A DNA stretch of 64,000 nucleotides from Paenibacillus psychroresistens (lineage in GTDB: Bacteria; Bacillota; Bacilli; Paenibacillales; NBRC-103111), in the NCBI RefSeq assembly GCF_009728935.1, contig NZ_CP034235.1:4006001-4070000 (forward strand), in the 5' to 3' direction. A program made the position numbers and the translations under genes. The notes under the pieces were generated by a model. That model worked only from the letters and a program-made list of their open reading frames with translations, was not told the DNA's origin and ran no database searches. This document shows positions 1 through 7,644 of this stretch, piece after piece (position 1 is the first letter of the stretch; each line of letters starts with the position of its first letter).

Positions 1-3000
1 TCGACAATTTTATCGAATTCGAGCTTAGTGATCGGTGTCACTTTGCCATTAGTTTGATCTGTTGCGGAAGCTAATTGTTCCTTCTGATTTAATACATTAG
101 CCACGCTTTGTTGGATCGGCTCAGCTGATGTGGATTTGGTTTTTAAATATTCAAGGGTAGTTTCTGATTGTGCCATTAAAGCAGCAATTTCTTCTGAAGT
201 TTCCGTTGTTTCATGACTATTTCTTCGATTAACTAAGAATGATTCCGTGTTACTAATAAGTGATCGTTCATAGCTTTCGGTATTCTCATTGCGAATTTCA
301 CGCTCGGTGCTTAGATTTCGTTCGTTGGCTACTATCAATTGTGTCGTTACTTTTTCGATAAATTGTTGATTGATTTGATTCTTCTGTAGTGAATGCATGG
401 AAACGGAATGATCCGTTTGTGTTAGAATATCATTGATTTGTGCGCTAACGACTTTCTTGGTAAGCAGCTCACGGAACAAAATATGCGTCTCAGCTGAGCG
501 AAATGATGTATTCAATAATGCCTCCCGCGCACGGAATGGAATGACAGAACGATTATTTCGATCCATTAATATCTCTGGTCTTGGACGTTCCTGAGTTCTT
601 GATCTTAATAAAGTATCGGTAACGGATTGGACAATAGTATGATCTGTATAATTGCGATCTACGAGCACTAAATGCGGACGCGTTTTTGTTTCATTAGAAG
701 CTGTTATAGAATCAACTGCTGATAATTGTTGTTCCAGCTCTTGCTGCGCTTGTGTAATTACCTGTATTTGAGCTTGAGTTGAGATTTGTTTGTCATTAGT
801 TAATGTCATTAATTGAGCGGAATAATTGATTTCATTGATTCGTTCTCGAACTATTTTTTCAGTCAGATTCTCGTGATAGGTTAATGTTACTGAATCCGCA
901 TGCTCCACTACATCTCGTAGAATCGTTGTTGGGTTGGTATTATTTTGGTTATTATTTGCAGCTAAAATAGTGTTATACACAGAAGTTAGTGCAAGATCCC
1001 TGTGATCTACGTTTTGTTGTTGGGATATCGCTTCTGTTAATCTACGTTTTATCTGCTGAGTCGGCACTAACTTAGTTGAATGACTGCGATACGAAAACTT
1101 TTGATAAATAAGTGGACTCAAGCTGCTTAAAAAACTGATGACTGGTCCACTGGTTCTATGCAATTCTGTTCTGTGATCTTTAAGCTGATGGATAACCTGA
1201 AGTAGATTTGGTACAGGTTGTCTATTGACTGACGATCTAACCAGCTCATCTTTTACAGCTCTTTCGAGAACTTGCATGACCGTTGCTAGTCGGTTGGTTC
1301 CATTCTGCTGACTATTAACTGCAACTGCGGCAGCTTGTAAACCACGATCTATAAGCATGCGATCAATTAATTTCAAGCTTGTTTTCTCTTTAAACAGTTG
1401 CGTATTCTTTTCCAATAAGTGATTGATTGTCATTATAGGATGATTGGCAAAAAACAGTAAATTCTCATGGTGATCAGGAAAAAGCTGCAATACCGAGGTT
1501 GCTCCACCAATTCGCTCATGAATAATTTTAGCGGTTAGATTCTGTTGGTTGTAGTTTGTTTGATTGGATGATTCTTTCACGACCATGTTCAGAGAATGAT
1601 TAAGGATGCCGGTAATATAAGATTCATTGGTTACTTTGGATAAGAGGTTATCCGTCAATTTCCGTGAAAGATTACGTTCTTGGCTAAATATTTTCACAGT
1701 GTCCTGAATGGATGAACGATCTAAGGTTACCCAATCTGCAGCTTTAAGCATACTCTCTGTCGTGCTTAATCGATTATAAACTCGCTCATAGGTTTCAGTA
1801 AGTAAGCTTGAAATTCCACCTCGTTCGATTACTTTACGATCCACCAGCTCTAATCTACCTTGAGAATGGGTATGTTCGATTTGCTTAGCTAATTCAGTTT
1901 TACTATAAATGTCCATATTCAGTTGATGCAGCAAAAGATTTGAAGACGATATTGGCATTTGCAAAATCAAGGAAGACAAAGCATGAATACGTTGATTTAC
2001 TATTCGTTCGGTTAAATTATTGGTTTCGATATTAGCAGTATCTTGATCTAGTAATACCCCATCTTTATAAGTAATAATTCGCTTTAAGCTTCTTTTAACA
2101 GGTTTGGTAGTCAATCGATTCTGAAGTAATTGTAAAGTATATTTTTTATAAATCAATGGACTTAAGCTAGTTATTACTGTCATTGCCGGACCTGAATGTG
2201 ATTGATTATAAGTATTCTGAGTGGATTGAATATCTGTATTACTGGTTAATTGTCTTAAAGAAAAGCTTAGTTGTGCCGGTACTGCCTTAAATTGTTGAAC
2301 TAAGCTTAATAAATCAATATGATGATGAATTGTTGGCTGAGGTTTGATGATTAAAGTCTTATTCAAAAAACCTCGATCTATTAGTAAACGATCTACAAGT
2401 TTTATAGAATGATTATTACTGAATATAGACTCAGCAGCAATATCAACATTCTTGATTAATAGATCAGCTTTATGATTAGTTTGCTGTAATAGCTGATTTG
2501 TTACCTGTGTTGAATTGAGCTGAATGATTTGAGATAAATCACCTATTCGTTCTTGAATAATATGTCTAACTAGCTCAGGTTGAAGCTGAAAGTTATTATT
2601 GACTGAATGAGCTGTCGATTGTTGAACAAACCTATTATTCAACCAAAGCTGTTGGATCAATGCTGGGTTTAAGCCAGAGTTCAAGCTTATTTCTTGCAGA
2701 ATGTTTCTACTATTCCAAACAAACGATACGTAATTAGGATTATTAGCCTTAACATGGATTGAAATCTTATTGTTCATTTCTTGCAATTTACTTGATCTTT
2801 GTTTCAAAAAGATTGCCTTTTGGATGATTTCCTTACTTTGCTGAAGAATGGAAACACGTTCTAGTCCCACAGACTGAATTAAAGACTCGCTACTAGCAAA
2901 ATTTTTACGTTCAACTAGCGTTAAAGCTTGATTATTATGTTGGACAGAATTGACGTTTATTTCATTAAAGCTGGTTTTTGCTTCATTCGTTATCTGGTCC

Positions 3001-6000
3001 AATAAATAATTAACCGAGGTTATCGGGATGTACTGAATTTGAGCTGACCAATCATTGATATGTGTCTGAACGACTTTTTCGATGAGATTAGACTGGTTTA
3101 TTGAAGTGACAACCGTATTGGCTTGAATATCTATTAAAGTTCGATTTAAATTGCTTTCATGGAGTTGCTGATTATTCTGAGTTAAGGAAAACTTCTGATA
3201 TAAGCTAGGACTTATGCTTGTCTTAAATGATAGAAACTTTTGTACATTTTGTTGTTGGTTAGGTTGCTGTAAAATAGTTAGATTATGATAAGCTTGATTG
3301 TTATTGGACAAGGTCTCAGTTGAATAATTACGTTCAATAAGCTGCAAGGTGTTTAAATTAGTATATAGGGAATGTTCAATGTCTTGTTGTATATGGTCCA
3401 CATAATTATGGTTTAGTACAGACTGCTGCTCGATTTTCACTGAATTCAATTGCACCCATGAGCTTAACCTTTGCTCATTGAATATCTCTGTTGGATAATT
3501 GGCTAGAGTCTGATGAGTTAAATTTGTGGGGTTTAGCTGCATAATTATGTTTTGTTCACTCATATGCTCTTGCACGATTCGACTAGTAAATAGACGATTC
3601 ATTAGTTGAACGGGTGAAACCGGATATTCTAAGGCTTTAAAAACCTGCTTGGACTGCAAAAGGTTGACACGGAATTGCTGATAGACCTGGGAATTAGTAT
3701 CCGTATATAGAAAATTAGATTTAAGATAAACACGATTAGTAACGTGAATAGGCTCGCTAGCTGTTTCAGAACTATTTTGTTTATTATCTTTTAGTATAAG
3801 CTTGGTATTGAATTCTGTGTGGTTGGATGCAGTTGAATCATCATCGAATTTATGAATTAAAGCATTAGCAAAATGCAGACTTGAAAGTGAAATTTCGTTT
3901 TTATAAAGATTGCCCTTTATATTTAAGTTCTTAAGTAAAGTATGTTTGATTTGCAGCGAATTTCTAGGGCTTTCGTTTATTTCAGTAGTCTTAGTATAAG
4001 AGTTGTTATCATGCTGTGAATAAGCTTGCTTCGTAAGAATAGTTTGGATGAATTTAGTGCTTTCATGTACTCTCTTATAGAATAAATTAAGGATAGTTTG
4101 TTCATTTAATAGTTCATTTCTCGTAGCACCGACATTCGTGTTTTGAGTGCGAATAATAAGCTGCAAGCGAGAAGATATGTTTAACGAGCTTTGACTTATT
4201 TCTGTTGAATCATTGTACAAATTATTTTCATTGGACACATACTCTGAATAAGCTTGCTTTTCAAATATGGATTGGAAAAAATTACTGCTTTCATGCATTC
4301 TCTTATAGAAATGATTATGGTTATTTTGTTCATTGTTGAGTTCATTTCTTGTAGCATCGATATTCGTGTTTTGATTGCGAATTATAAGCTGCAAACGTGA
4401 AGAAATGCTTTGCTTGTTTTGATTTATTACTGTAGATTCCTCATATAAATTGCCTACATCAAATTCACTATCTGAGTAAGCTTGTTTTTCGATAATCGAT
4501 TGGATAAAATTACTGCGCTCATGCATTCTCTTATAGAAATAATTATGGTTACTTTGTTCATTGATAAAATCAGTTCTGCTAGCATCGACATTCGTATTTT
4601 GATTGCCAATTATAAGATGCAAACGCGATGAAATATTTAGCTTATTTTCAATTTCGTTTATTTGTCTTGACTCATTGTATTGACTGCTCTCATTGATTTC
4701 ATTCAAAGAGTAAGATTGTTTTTCAATAATCGTTTGGATAAATGAGGAGCTTATCGGCATTCTTTTAAAGAGAATGTTATGGATACTTTGATCCGTTTGA
4801 AGATTGTTTATATGGTTGTTCTCAATTGTCGAATTTTGGCTTGCTATAGTTAAATTTAGGTTCTCATTCCAATGTTCATTTTCGATCGATAAACCTCGTT
4901 GAACTAAGCTGCGATCAACTAGTAATACCTTGTTTGTTACTAATTGTTCAGCCTCTACATGGGTTTGTGTAAGCTTATTCGCAATGTATTGTACAAAAGA
5001 AGAACCAAATACGGAATTATAATTTCTTAGATAATTATTTGTAAGCTTGCTAGCAGCTGGATTATTTTCAAAATATAGTGAGTTTAAAGTATTCGTGTTA
5101 TTAACAGTAGTTGGATGATTTAAAAGCTGGTTTGAGATATTGAAGATTTTTTCTACAGGAAATAGAGAGCTTGAGTTCGTTTGCTCTACCCTATTGTTAA
5201 TCAGCTTCTTATCAACTAGCTTTGTGCTATAACGTTTGATTTCGACAATTGGTTTTGCAAGATTCCATGTTTGATTAGCACTTGGCGGAATTGGATCTAT
5301 TTGAATAAGCGATTTGATAAAGGCAACGGTCTGCGTTCGATCAGTGGTTGTGGTGATATTTTCTGTTGAAATTCTGGAGTCCCGAAATAAAGTTTTCTCT
5401 AACAAAGGGTTCCACTGCTGGATATGATGATTATTGAGGTAAGTGGCTTGTTTATTTTGAACATCAAAAATAGTAGTTGAGTTATGTGCACCATCTCGTT
5501 CACTGGCAGGCACTCTAAGATCAGCTAAACGGAAAGTTTGTTGCATAACAGCTTGTTGAATAGTTTGGATGGTCCGGCCATATGCTGGTGTTGAAAGCAG
5601 CTTACTTGCCTGTATTCTGCGTTCGATCAATTGATTAGAAATAGCTTGATTATGTGTAGTTGGGTTGGAATAGGTAATCTCTTGCTGTGAAAGCAGCTGA
5701 TTTATTTGTTGGAGCTCTATATTCGAATTTAATTTAGTTTGAAGCATTTGTAAGGTTGCAGATCTTGAACCCATAAAGCGATTATTAACATGCTGAAGCT
5801 GGAGAATTTGCAATCGTAATTGAATCAAATATTGATAAATAGGTGCTGCATCTAAGGCTTCTGTAGCTACATTATCGCGAAAGGTTAGACCAAGCATCCC
5901 TAAATAATTATCGGTCGTATATTGATATTTACCGATGATGCCCAATGCAAACTGGCTATGATCCGGAATATATAAAGACCTATGGGGTGTTAAAGTCGTA

Positions 6001-6011
6001 TTCTTGATCAT
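1..6011 (-). CDS. Giant repeat-rich eCIS protein, 3' end beyond window (tape-measure position)
   Basis: One frame stays open from an ATG at 6011-6009 to the window edge, giving at least 2003 residues; I read most of it and met no stop. The sequence is rich in Gln, Asn, Ser and Leu with no obvious enzyme motif or signal peptide. It is built from degenerate repeats: three boxes resembling SLSPLIYQKF near residues 940, 1290 and 1635 (about 350 residues apart), a recurring L-[VI]-D-R-x-L-[IV]-x-R-G box (near 370, 1210 and 1550), repeated [IV]-[IV]-x-x-R-I segments, and four tandem 76-residue units at about 380-663. It follows tube protein 2 by 16 bases, so it is the next gene of the eCIS operon. 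In PBSX-like phages the tape-measure gene follows the tube and its assembly chaperones, so a tape-measure or length-determining role is my inference. A fibre or baseplate protein is the alternative; I recognise no family. Confidence 0.85.
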   Translation of the reverse strand, partial: MIKNTTLTPHRSLYIPDHSQFALGIIGKYQYTTDNYLGMLGLTFRDNVATEALDAAPIYQYLIQLRLQILQLQHVNNRFMGSRSATLQMLQTKLNSNIELQQINQLLSQQEITYSNPTTHNQAISNQLIERRIQASKLLSTPAYGRTIQTIQQAVMQQTFRLADLRVPASERDGAHNSTTIFDVQNKQATYLNNHHIQQWNPLLEKTLFRDSRISTENITTTTDRTQTVAFIKSLIQIDPIPPSANQTWNLAKPIVEIKRYSTKLVDKKLINNRVEQTNSSSLFPVEKIFNISNQLLNHPTTVNNTNTLNSLYFENNPAASKLTNNYLRNYNSVFGSSFVQYIANKLTQTHVEAEQLVTNKVLLVDRSLVQRGLSIENEHWNENLNLTIASQNSTIENNHINNLQTDQSIHNILFKRMPISSSFIQTIIEKQSYSLNEINESSQYNESRQINEIENKLNISSRLHLIIGNQNTNVDASRTDFINEQSNHNYFYKRMHERSNFIQSIIEKQAYSDSEFDVGNLYEESTVINQNKQSISSRLQLIIRNQNTNIDATRNELNNEQNNHNHFYKRMHESSNFFQSIFEKQAYSEYVSNENNLYNDSTEISQSSLNISSRLQLIIRTQNTNVGATRNELLNEQTILNLFYKRVHESTKFIQTILTKQAYSQHDNNSYTKTTEINESPRNSLQIKHTLLKNLNIKGNLYKNEISLSSLHFANALIHKFDDDSTASNHTEFNTKLILKDNKQNSSETASEPIHVTNRVYLKSNFLYTDTNSQVYQQFRVNLLQSKQVFKALEYPVSPVQLMNRLFTSRIVQEHMSEQNIIMQLNPTNLTHQTLANYPTEIFNEQRLSSWVQLNSVKIEQQSVLNHNYVDHIQQDIEHSLYTNLNTLQLIERNYSTETLSNNNQAYHNLTILQQPNQQQNVQKFLSFKTSISPSLYQKFSLTQNNQQLHESNLNRTLIDIQANTVVTSINQSNLIEKVVQTHINDWSAQIQYIPITSVNYLLDQITNEAKTSFNEINVNSVQHNNQALTLVERKNFASSESLIQSVGLERVSILQQSKEIIQKAIFLKQRSSKLQEMNNKISIHVKANNPNYVSFVWNSRNILQEISLNSGLNPALIQQLWLNNRFVQQSTAHSVNNNFQLQPELVRHIIQERIGDLSQIIQLNSTQVTNQLLQQTNHKADLLIKNVDIAAESIFSNNHSIKLVDRLLIDRGFLNKTLIIKPQPTIHHHIDLLSLVQQFKAVPAQLSFSLRQLTSNTDIQSTQNTYNQSHSGPAMTVITSLSPLIYKKYTLQLLQNRLTTKPVKRSLKRIITYKDGVLLDQDTANIETNNLTERIVNQRIHALSSLILQMPISSSNLLLHQLNMDIYSKTELAKQIEHTHSQGRLELVDRKVIERGGISSLLTETYERVYNRLSTTESMLKAADWVTLDRSSIQDTVKIFSQERNLSRKLTDNLLSKVTNESYITGILNHSLNMVVKESSNQTNYNQQNLTAKIIHERIGGATSVLQLFPDHHENLLFFANHPIMTINHLLEKNTQLFKEKTSLKLIDRMLIDRGLQAAAVAVNSQQNGTNRLATVMQVLERAVKDELVRSSVNRQPVPNLLQVIHQLKDHRTELHRTSGPVISFLSSLSPLIYQKFSYRSHSTKLVPTQQIKRRLTEAISQQQNVDHRDLALTSVYNTILAANNNQNNTNPTTILRDVVEHADSVTLTYHENLTEKIVRERINEINYSAQLMTLTNDKQISTQAQIQVITQAQQELEQQLSAVDSITASNETKTRPHLVLVDRNYTDHTIVQSVTDTLLRSRTQERPRPEILMDRNNRSVIPFRAREALLNTSFRSAETHILFRELLTKKVVSAQINDILTQTDHSVSMHSLQKNQINQQFIEKVTTQLIVANERNLSTEREIRNENTESYERSLISNTESFLVNRRNSHETTETSEEIAALMAQSETTLEYLKTKSTSAEPIQQSVANVLNQKEQLASATDQTNGKVTPITKLEFDKIV
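1060..3240 (-). repeat. Long-period (about 1045 bp, 348-350 aa) degenerate coding repeats
   Basis: Within the giant gene the box coding for S-[LI]-S-P-x-[LI]-Y-[QK]-K recurs with the same anchor bases at about 1103, 2147 and 3197, spacings of 1044 and 1050 bases. Both are multiples of three, so the repeat preserves reading frame. The two downstream copies also share flanking boxes (SGP followed by SSLSPLIY or TSLSPLIY, and KL[IV]DRxLIDRG upstream). The flanks are strongly diverged, so the boundaries are approximate. Confidence 0.6.
4021..4870 (-). repeat. Four tandem 76-78-aa coding repeats in the giant eCIS protein
   Basis: Four head-to-tail copies begin (plus-strand numbering) at 4021, 4249, 4477 and 4711, spacings 228, 228 and 234 bases. 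Each unit contains F-[IF]-Q-[ST]-I-[IFL]-x-K-Q-[AS]-Y-S and ISSRLxLIIxxQNTN, followed in three of the four units by FYKR[MV]HE. The copy at 4711 is the most diverged. Nucleotide identity between the middle copies is high, which points to recent duplication or gene conversion. Confidence 0.85.
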
Positions 6012-6027
6012 GTGAATTCACCCCTTA

Positions 6028-6495
6028 CTATTTGCCTAAAATAATAGCCTTTAAACCATTGTGAACAATTTCCAATGTTTCAATCGCAACTTCACTTTTA
6101 TTGGCACTTAAGGTTGGTCCCATCCATTTAATGGGATATGCATTAACAAATTCCCATCTTCCAATGGCTACACCATAAGAATTGTTAAGTATGATGGCGC
6201 CGCCCATTCGCTTGATTGTCCCAAGTGTAAATCCTTGGTACCAGTCCCATAAGGTATTAGATTGAATGATCCCTCTTTTAAAAACCAATGGTGGATATTT
6301 GATTCGTTTTGGAAAACGATGGGTATATTCGTTTAAACCGCCTTCATTATACTCTTCAAATTCCGTTTCAACTTGCAAACCAGAAACCTCATTAAATCCA
6401 GCTTCCACTAAACCATTTATTTCTATTTCAAAGCGAAAGGCTACGACGACCTTTTTATGGTCTGCCCATTTTTTCTTATCTGCTTCAGTTACCAC
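6028..6495 (-). CDS. eCIS inner tube protein 2 (phage tail tube family, gp19/Afp5-like)
   Basis: 155 residues starting at GTG 6495, behind an AGGTGA ribosome binding site that overlaps the end of the DUF6760 frame. The sequence has the conserved eCIS/T4 gp19-like tube pattern: a first strand with RFEIEINGLVEAGFNEVSGL, then EEYNEGG, KYPPLVFKRG and LWDWYQ, ending in a GPTLSANKSEVAIETLEIVHNGL motif. It is clearly homologous to tube protein 1 at 7171-7605 but diverged. In Afp and PVC particles the second tube paralogue usually forms the layer joining the tube to the spike or baseplate; that role here is inferred. The next gene downstream is the giant repeat protein. Confidence 0.92.
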   Translation of the reverse strand: MVTEADKKKWADHKKVVVAFRFEIEINGLVEAGFNEVSGLQVETEFEEYNEGGLNEYTHRFPKRIKYPPLVFKRGIIQSNTLWDWYQGFTLGTIKRMGGAIILNNSYGVAIGRWEFVNAYPIKWMGPTLSANKSEVAIETLEIVHNGLKAIILGK

Positions 6496-6500
6496 TCATG

Positions 6501-6692
6501 TCACCTCTTATTGAATACATCAAATGGATTCTCCGGTTCGTCATTCATATTGCGATTAATTTTGGAAATTTGTTCGCACCATTTTCTACGTTCGCGGTGT
6601 TCCATCGACATAATATCGTCATGAGGCCAATGAAAATAATAGGCAATAAAGCCTGCTTCCTCATAGATCTTGTCAACGGGATAACCGACTAA
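6501..6692 (-). CDS. DUF6760 family small eCIS protein without a canonical start codon
   Basis: A 62-residue frame reads VGYPVDKIYEEAGFIAYYFH, continues with a WPHDDIM segment, then EHRERRKWCEQISKINR, and ends DVFNKR before the TGA at 6501-6503. This is the DUF6760 pattern found next to tube genes in eCIS and related tail loci. The open frame has no ATG, GTG or TTG between the preceding in-frame stop and the domain. A strong GGAGG lies 7 bases before the GTC codon at 6687-6689, just where a start is expected; in relatives the protein commonly begins just before GYP. Either GUC (or the UUA before it) initiates, or ribosomes shift -1 from the upstream gene, whose stop codon overlaps this frame. 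The 6692 end marks the UUA codon and is nominal. Confidence 0.75.
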   Translation of the reverse strand, partial: LVGYPVDKIYEEAGFIAYYFHWPHDDIMSMEHRERRKWCEQISKINRNMNDEPENPFDVFNKR

Positions 6693-7066
6693 GCTCCCTC
6701 CGTCACGGGCTGAAAAGCCATTTCAACCTCAAAAGCATGCTCACATTTAGGACATGAAGTTTTAACAGAAACACTTTCCAATTCATTGATTTGACGATAG
6801 AAGTTCTGTAAGAAAGTAAGATCGGCTGTAAATAGCCCTTCGATAGTACGTGTGTCAATCCCACGAACATCACCGAGCTTAGTAATTACTCGTGTTAATA
6901 GAATAATCGATAGGTAGCCTGGATTTTGTTGGACACGTTGATCTCTCATTGGCAGAATTTCATCAGCAGCTGTAGCTAAACGCATGATACCTCTTTTATG
7001 TAAAGTCCCTTCCTCATCCACATAACCTCTTGGTAGCTCGAAATCAAATTCTGTCTTAAATGCCAT
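6689..7066 (-). CDS. Phage tail assembly protein (XkdN/gp-like chaperone) of eCIS
   Basis: I place the start at the ATG at 7066, behind GGGAG with nine bases of spacing; the frame is open further upstream to 7132 but that part lies in the hairpin region and has no conserved look. The 125-residue product begins MAFKTEFDFELPRGYVDEEG and continues with a LHKRGIMRLATAADE segment and a conserved Asp/Arg-rich helix. That is typical of the small acidic tail-assembly proteins located between tube genes in eCIS and PBSX-type tails. A CPKC pair lies near the C-terminus. The last codons overlap the DUF6760 frame in the -1 direction, an arrangement recalling the lambda G/GT chaperones. Confidence 0.8.
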   Translation of the reverse strand: MAFKTEFDFELPRGYVDEEGTLHKRGIMRLATAADEILPMRDQRVQQNPGYLSIILLTRVITKLGDVRGIDTRTIEGLFTADLTFLQNFYRQINELESVSVKTSCPKCEHAFEVEMAFQPVTEGA

Positions 7067-7095
7067 GGTTATAATCTCCCTTAGTTTTATTGGAG

Positions 7096-7151
7096 AAAAA
7101 AAGGGGTATAAAGCAGAGTGCTCACGCTCCACACTCTCGCTTTACGTCCCC
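7096..7151 (-). terminator. Hairpin plus U-run after tube protein 1 (intra-operon terminator)
   Basis: On the minus strand a long stem (GGGGACGTAAAGC with AGAGTG, paired to CACTCT then GCTTTATACCCC) is followed directly by seven Ts. It begins 20 bases after the stop of tube 1 and precedes the tail-assembly gene. It has the form of an intrinsic terminator, probably partial since the downstream genes continue the operon. Confidence 0.75.
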
Positions 7152-7170
7152 TAATTTTCAAGTTAACTTA

Positions 7171-7605
7171 TTATTTGGTTCTTGTCATACCTTCATGCGC
7201 CATTTCCAAAAGTTCAATTCCTACTTCAGAAGCGGTACCATTGAAATCAGGTGCTGTGTATTTGGATGGCCAAGCTTCGATAACCTTCCAAGTAGCCACA
7301 TCGCCGCCTGCTTCGTTGATTGCGATAATCGTTACTGTCTTACGAGTAACTGTTCCTTGAATCGTAGCCTGAATCCAATTGTACATATCCATGGAATCCG
7401 TGACTCCCCATTTAAGGGTGATGTTTCCGTATTTAGCTAATCCGGGAAGCTTACGCGGGGTAATTACCTCATTACCTTCACGATACTCCACTACATCAAT
7501 AGATGCATCAAAACCTGAAACTTCATTAAAGCCTGCTTGAGTAATACCTTCCACTTCAACGCGGTACCTAAACTTTCTATATGGATCCTTACGTGCTCCA
7601 GCCAT
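7171..7605 (-). CDS. eCIS inner tube protein 1 (major tube, Afp1-like)
   Basis: 144 residues from ATG 7605. Conserved tube-family signatures are visible: YRFRVEVEG-type first strand (here KFRYRVEVEGITQAGFNEVS), VVEYREGNE, ITLKWG, MYNWIQ, and the C-terminal PDFNGTASEVGIELLEMAHE. In contractile tails this protein stacks as hexameric rings inside the sheath and forms the injected needle. The gene follows the sheath gene by 39 bases, and a strong hairpin follows it, so sheath and major tube probably share an abundant short transcript. Confidence 0.95.
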   Translation of the reverse strand: MAGARKDPYRKFRYRVEVEGITQAGFNEVSGFDASIDVVEYREGNEVITPRKLPGLAKYGNITLKWGVTDSMDMYNWIQATIQGTVTRKTVTIIAINEAGGDVATWKVIEAWPSKYTAPDFNGTASEVGIELLEMAHEGMTRTK

Positions 7606-7644
7606 TGTAAACCCCTTCCATGTTTAATATTTTTGAAAGATCGA

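Noticed and set aside
4021..4870. CRISPR-like regular repeats
   Set aside because: The period is 228-234 bases, the units are coding throughout and in frame, and there are no short repeats with unique spacers.
6498..6692. A plus-strand ORF opposite DUF6760
   Set aside because: It is the shadow of the minus-strand DUF6760 frame, which has a recognisable family pattern.
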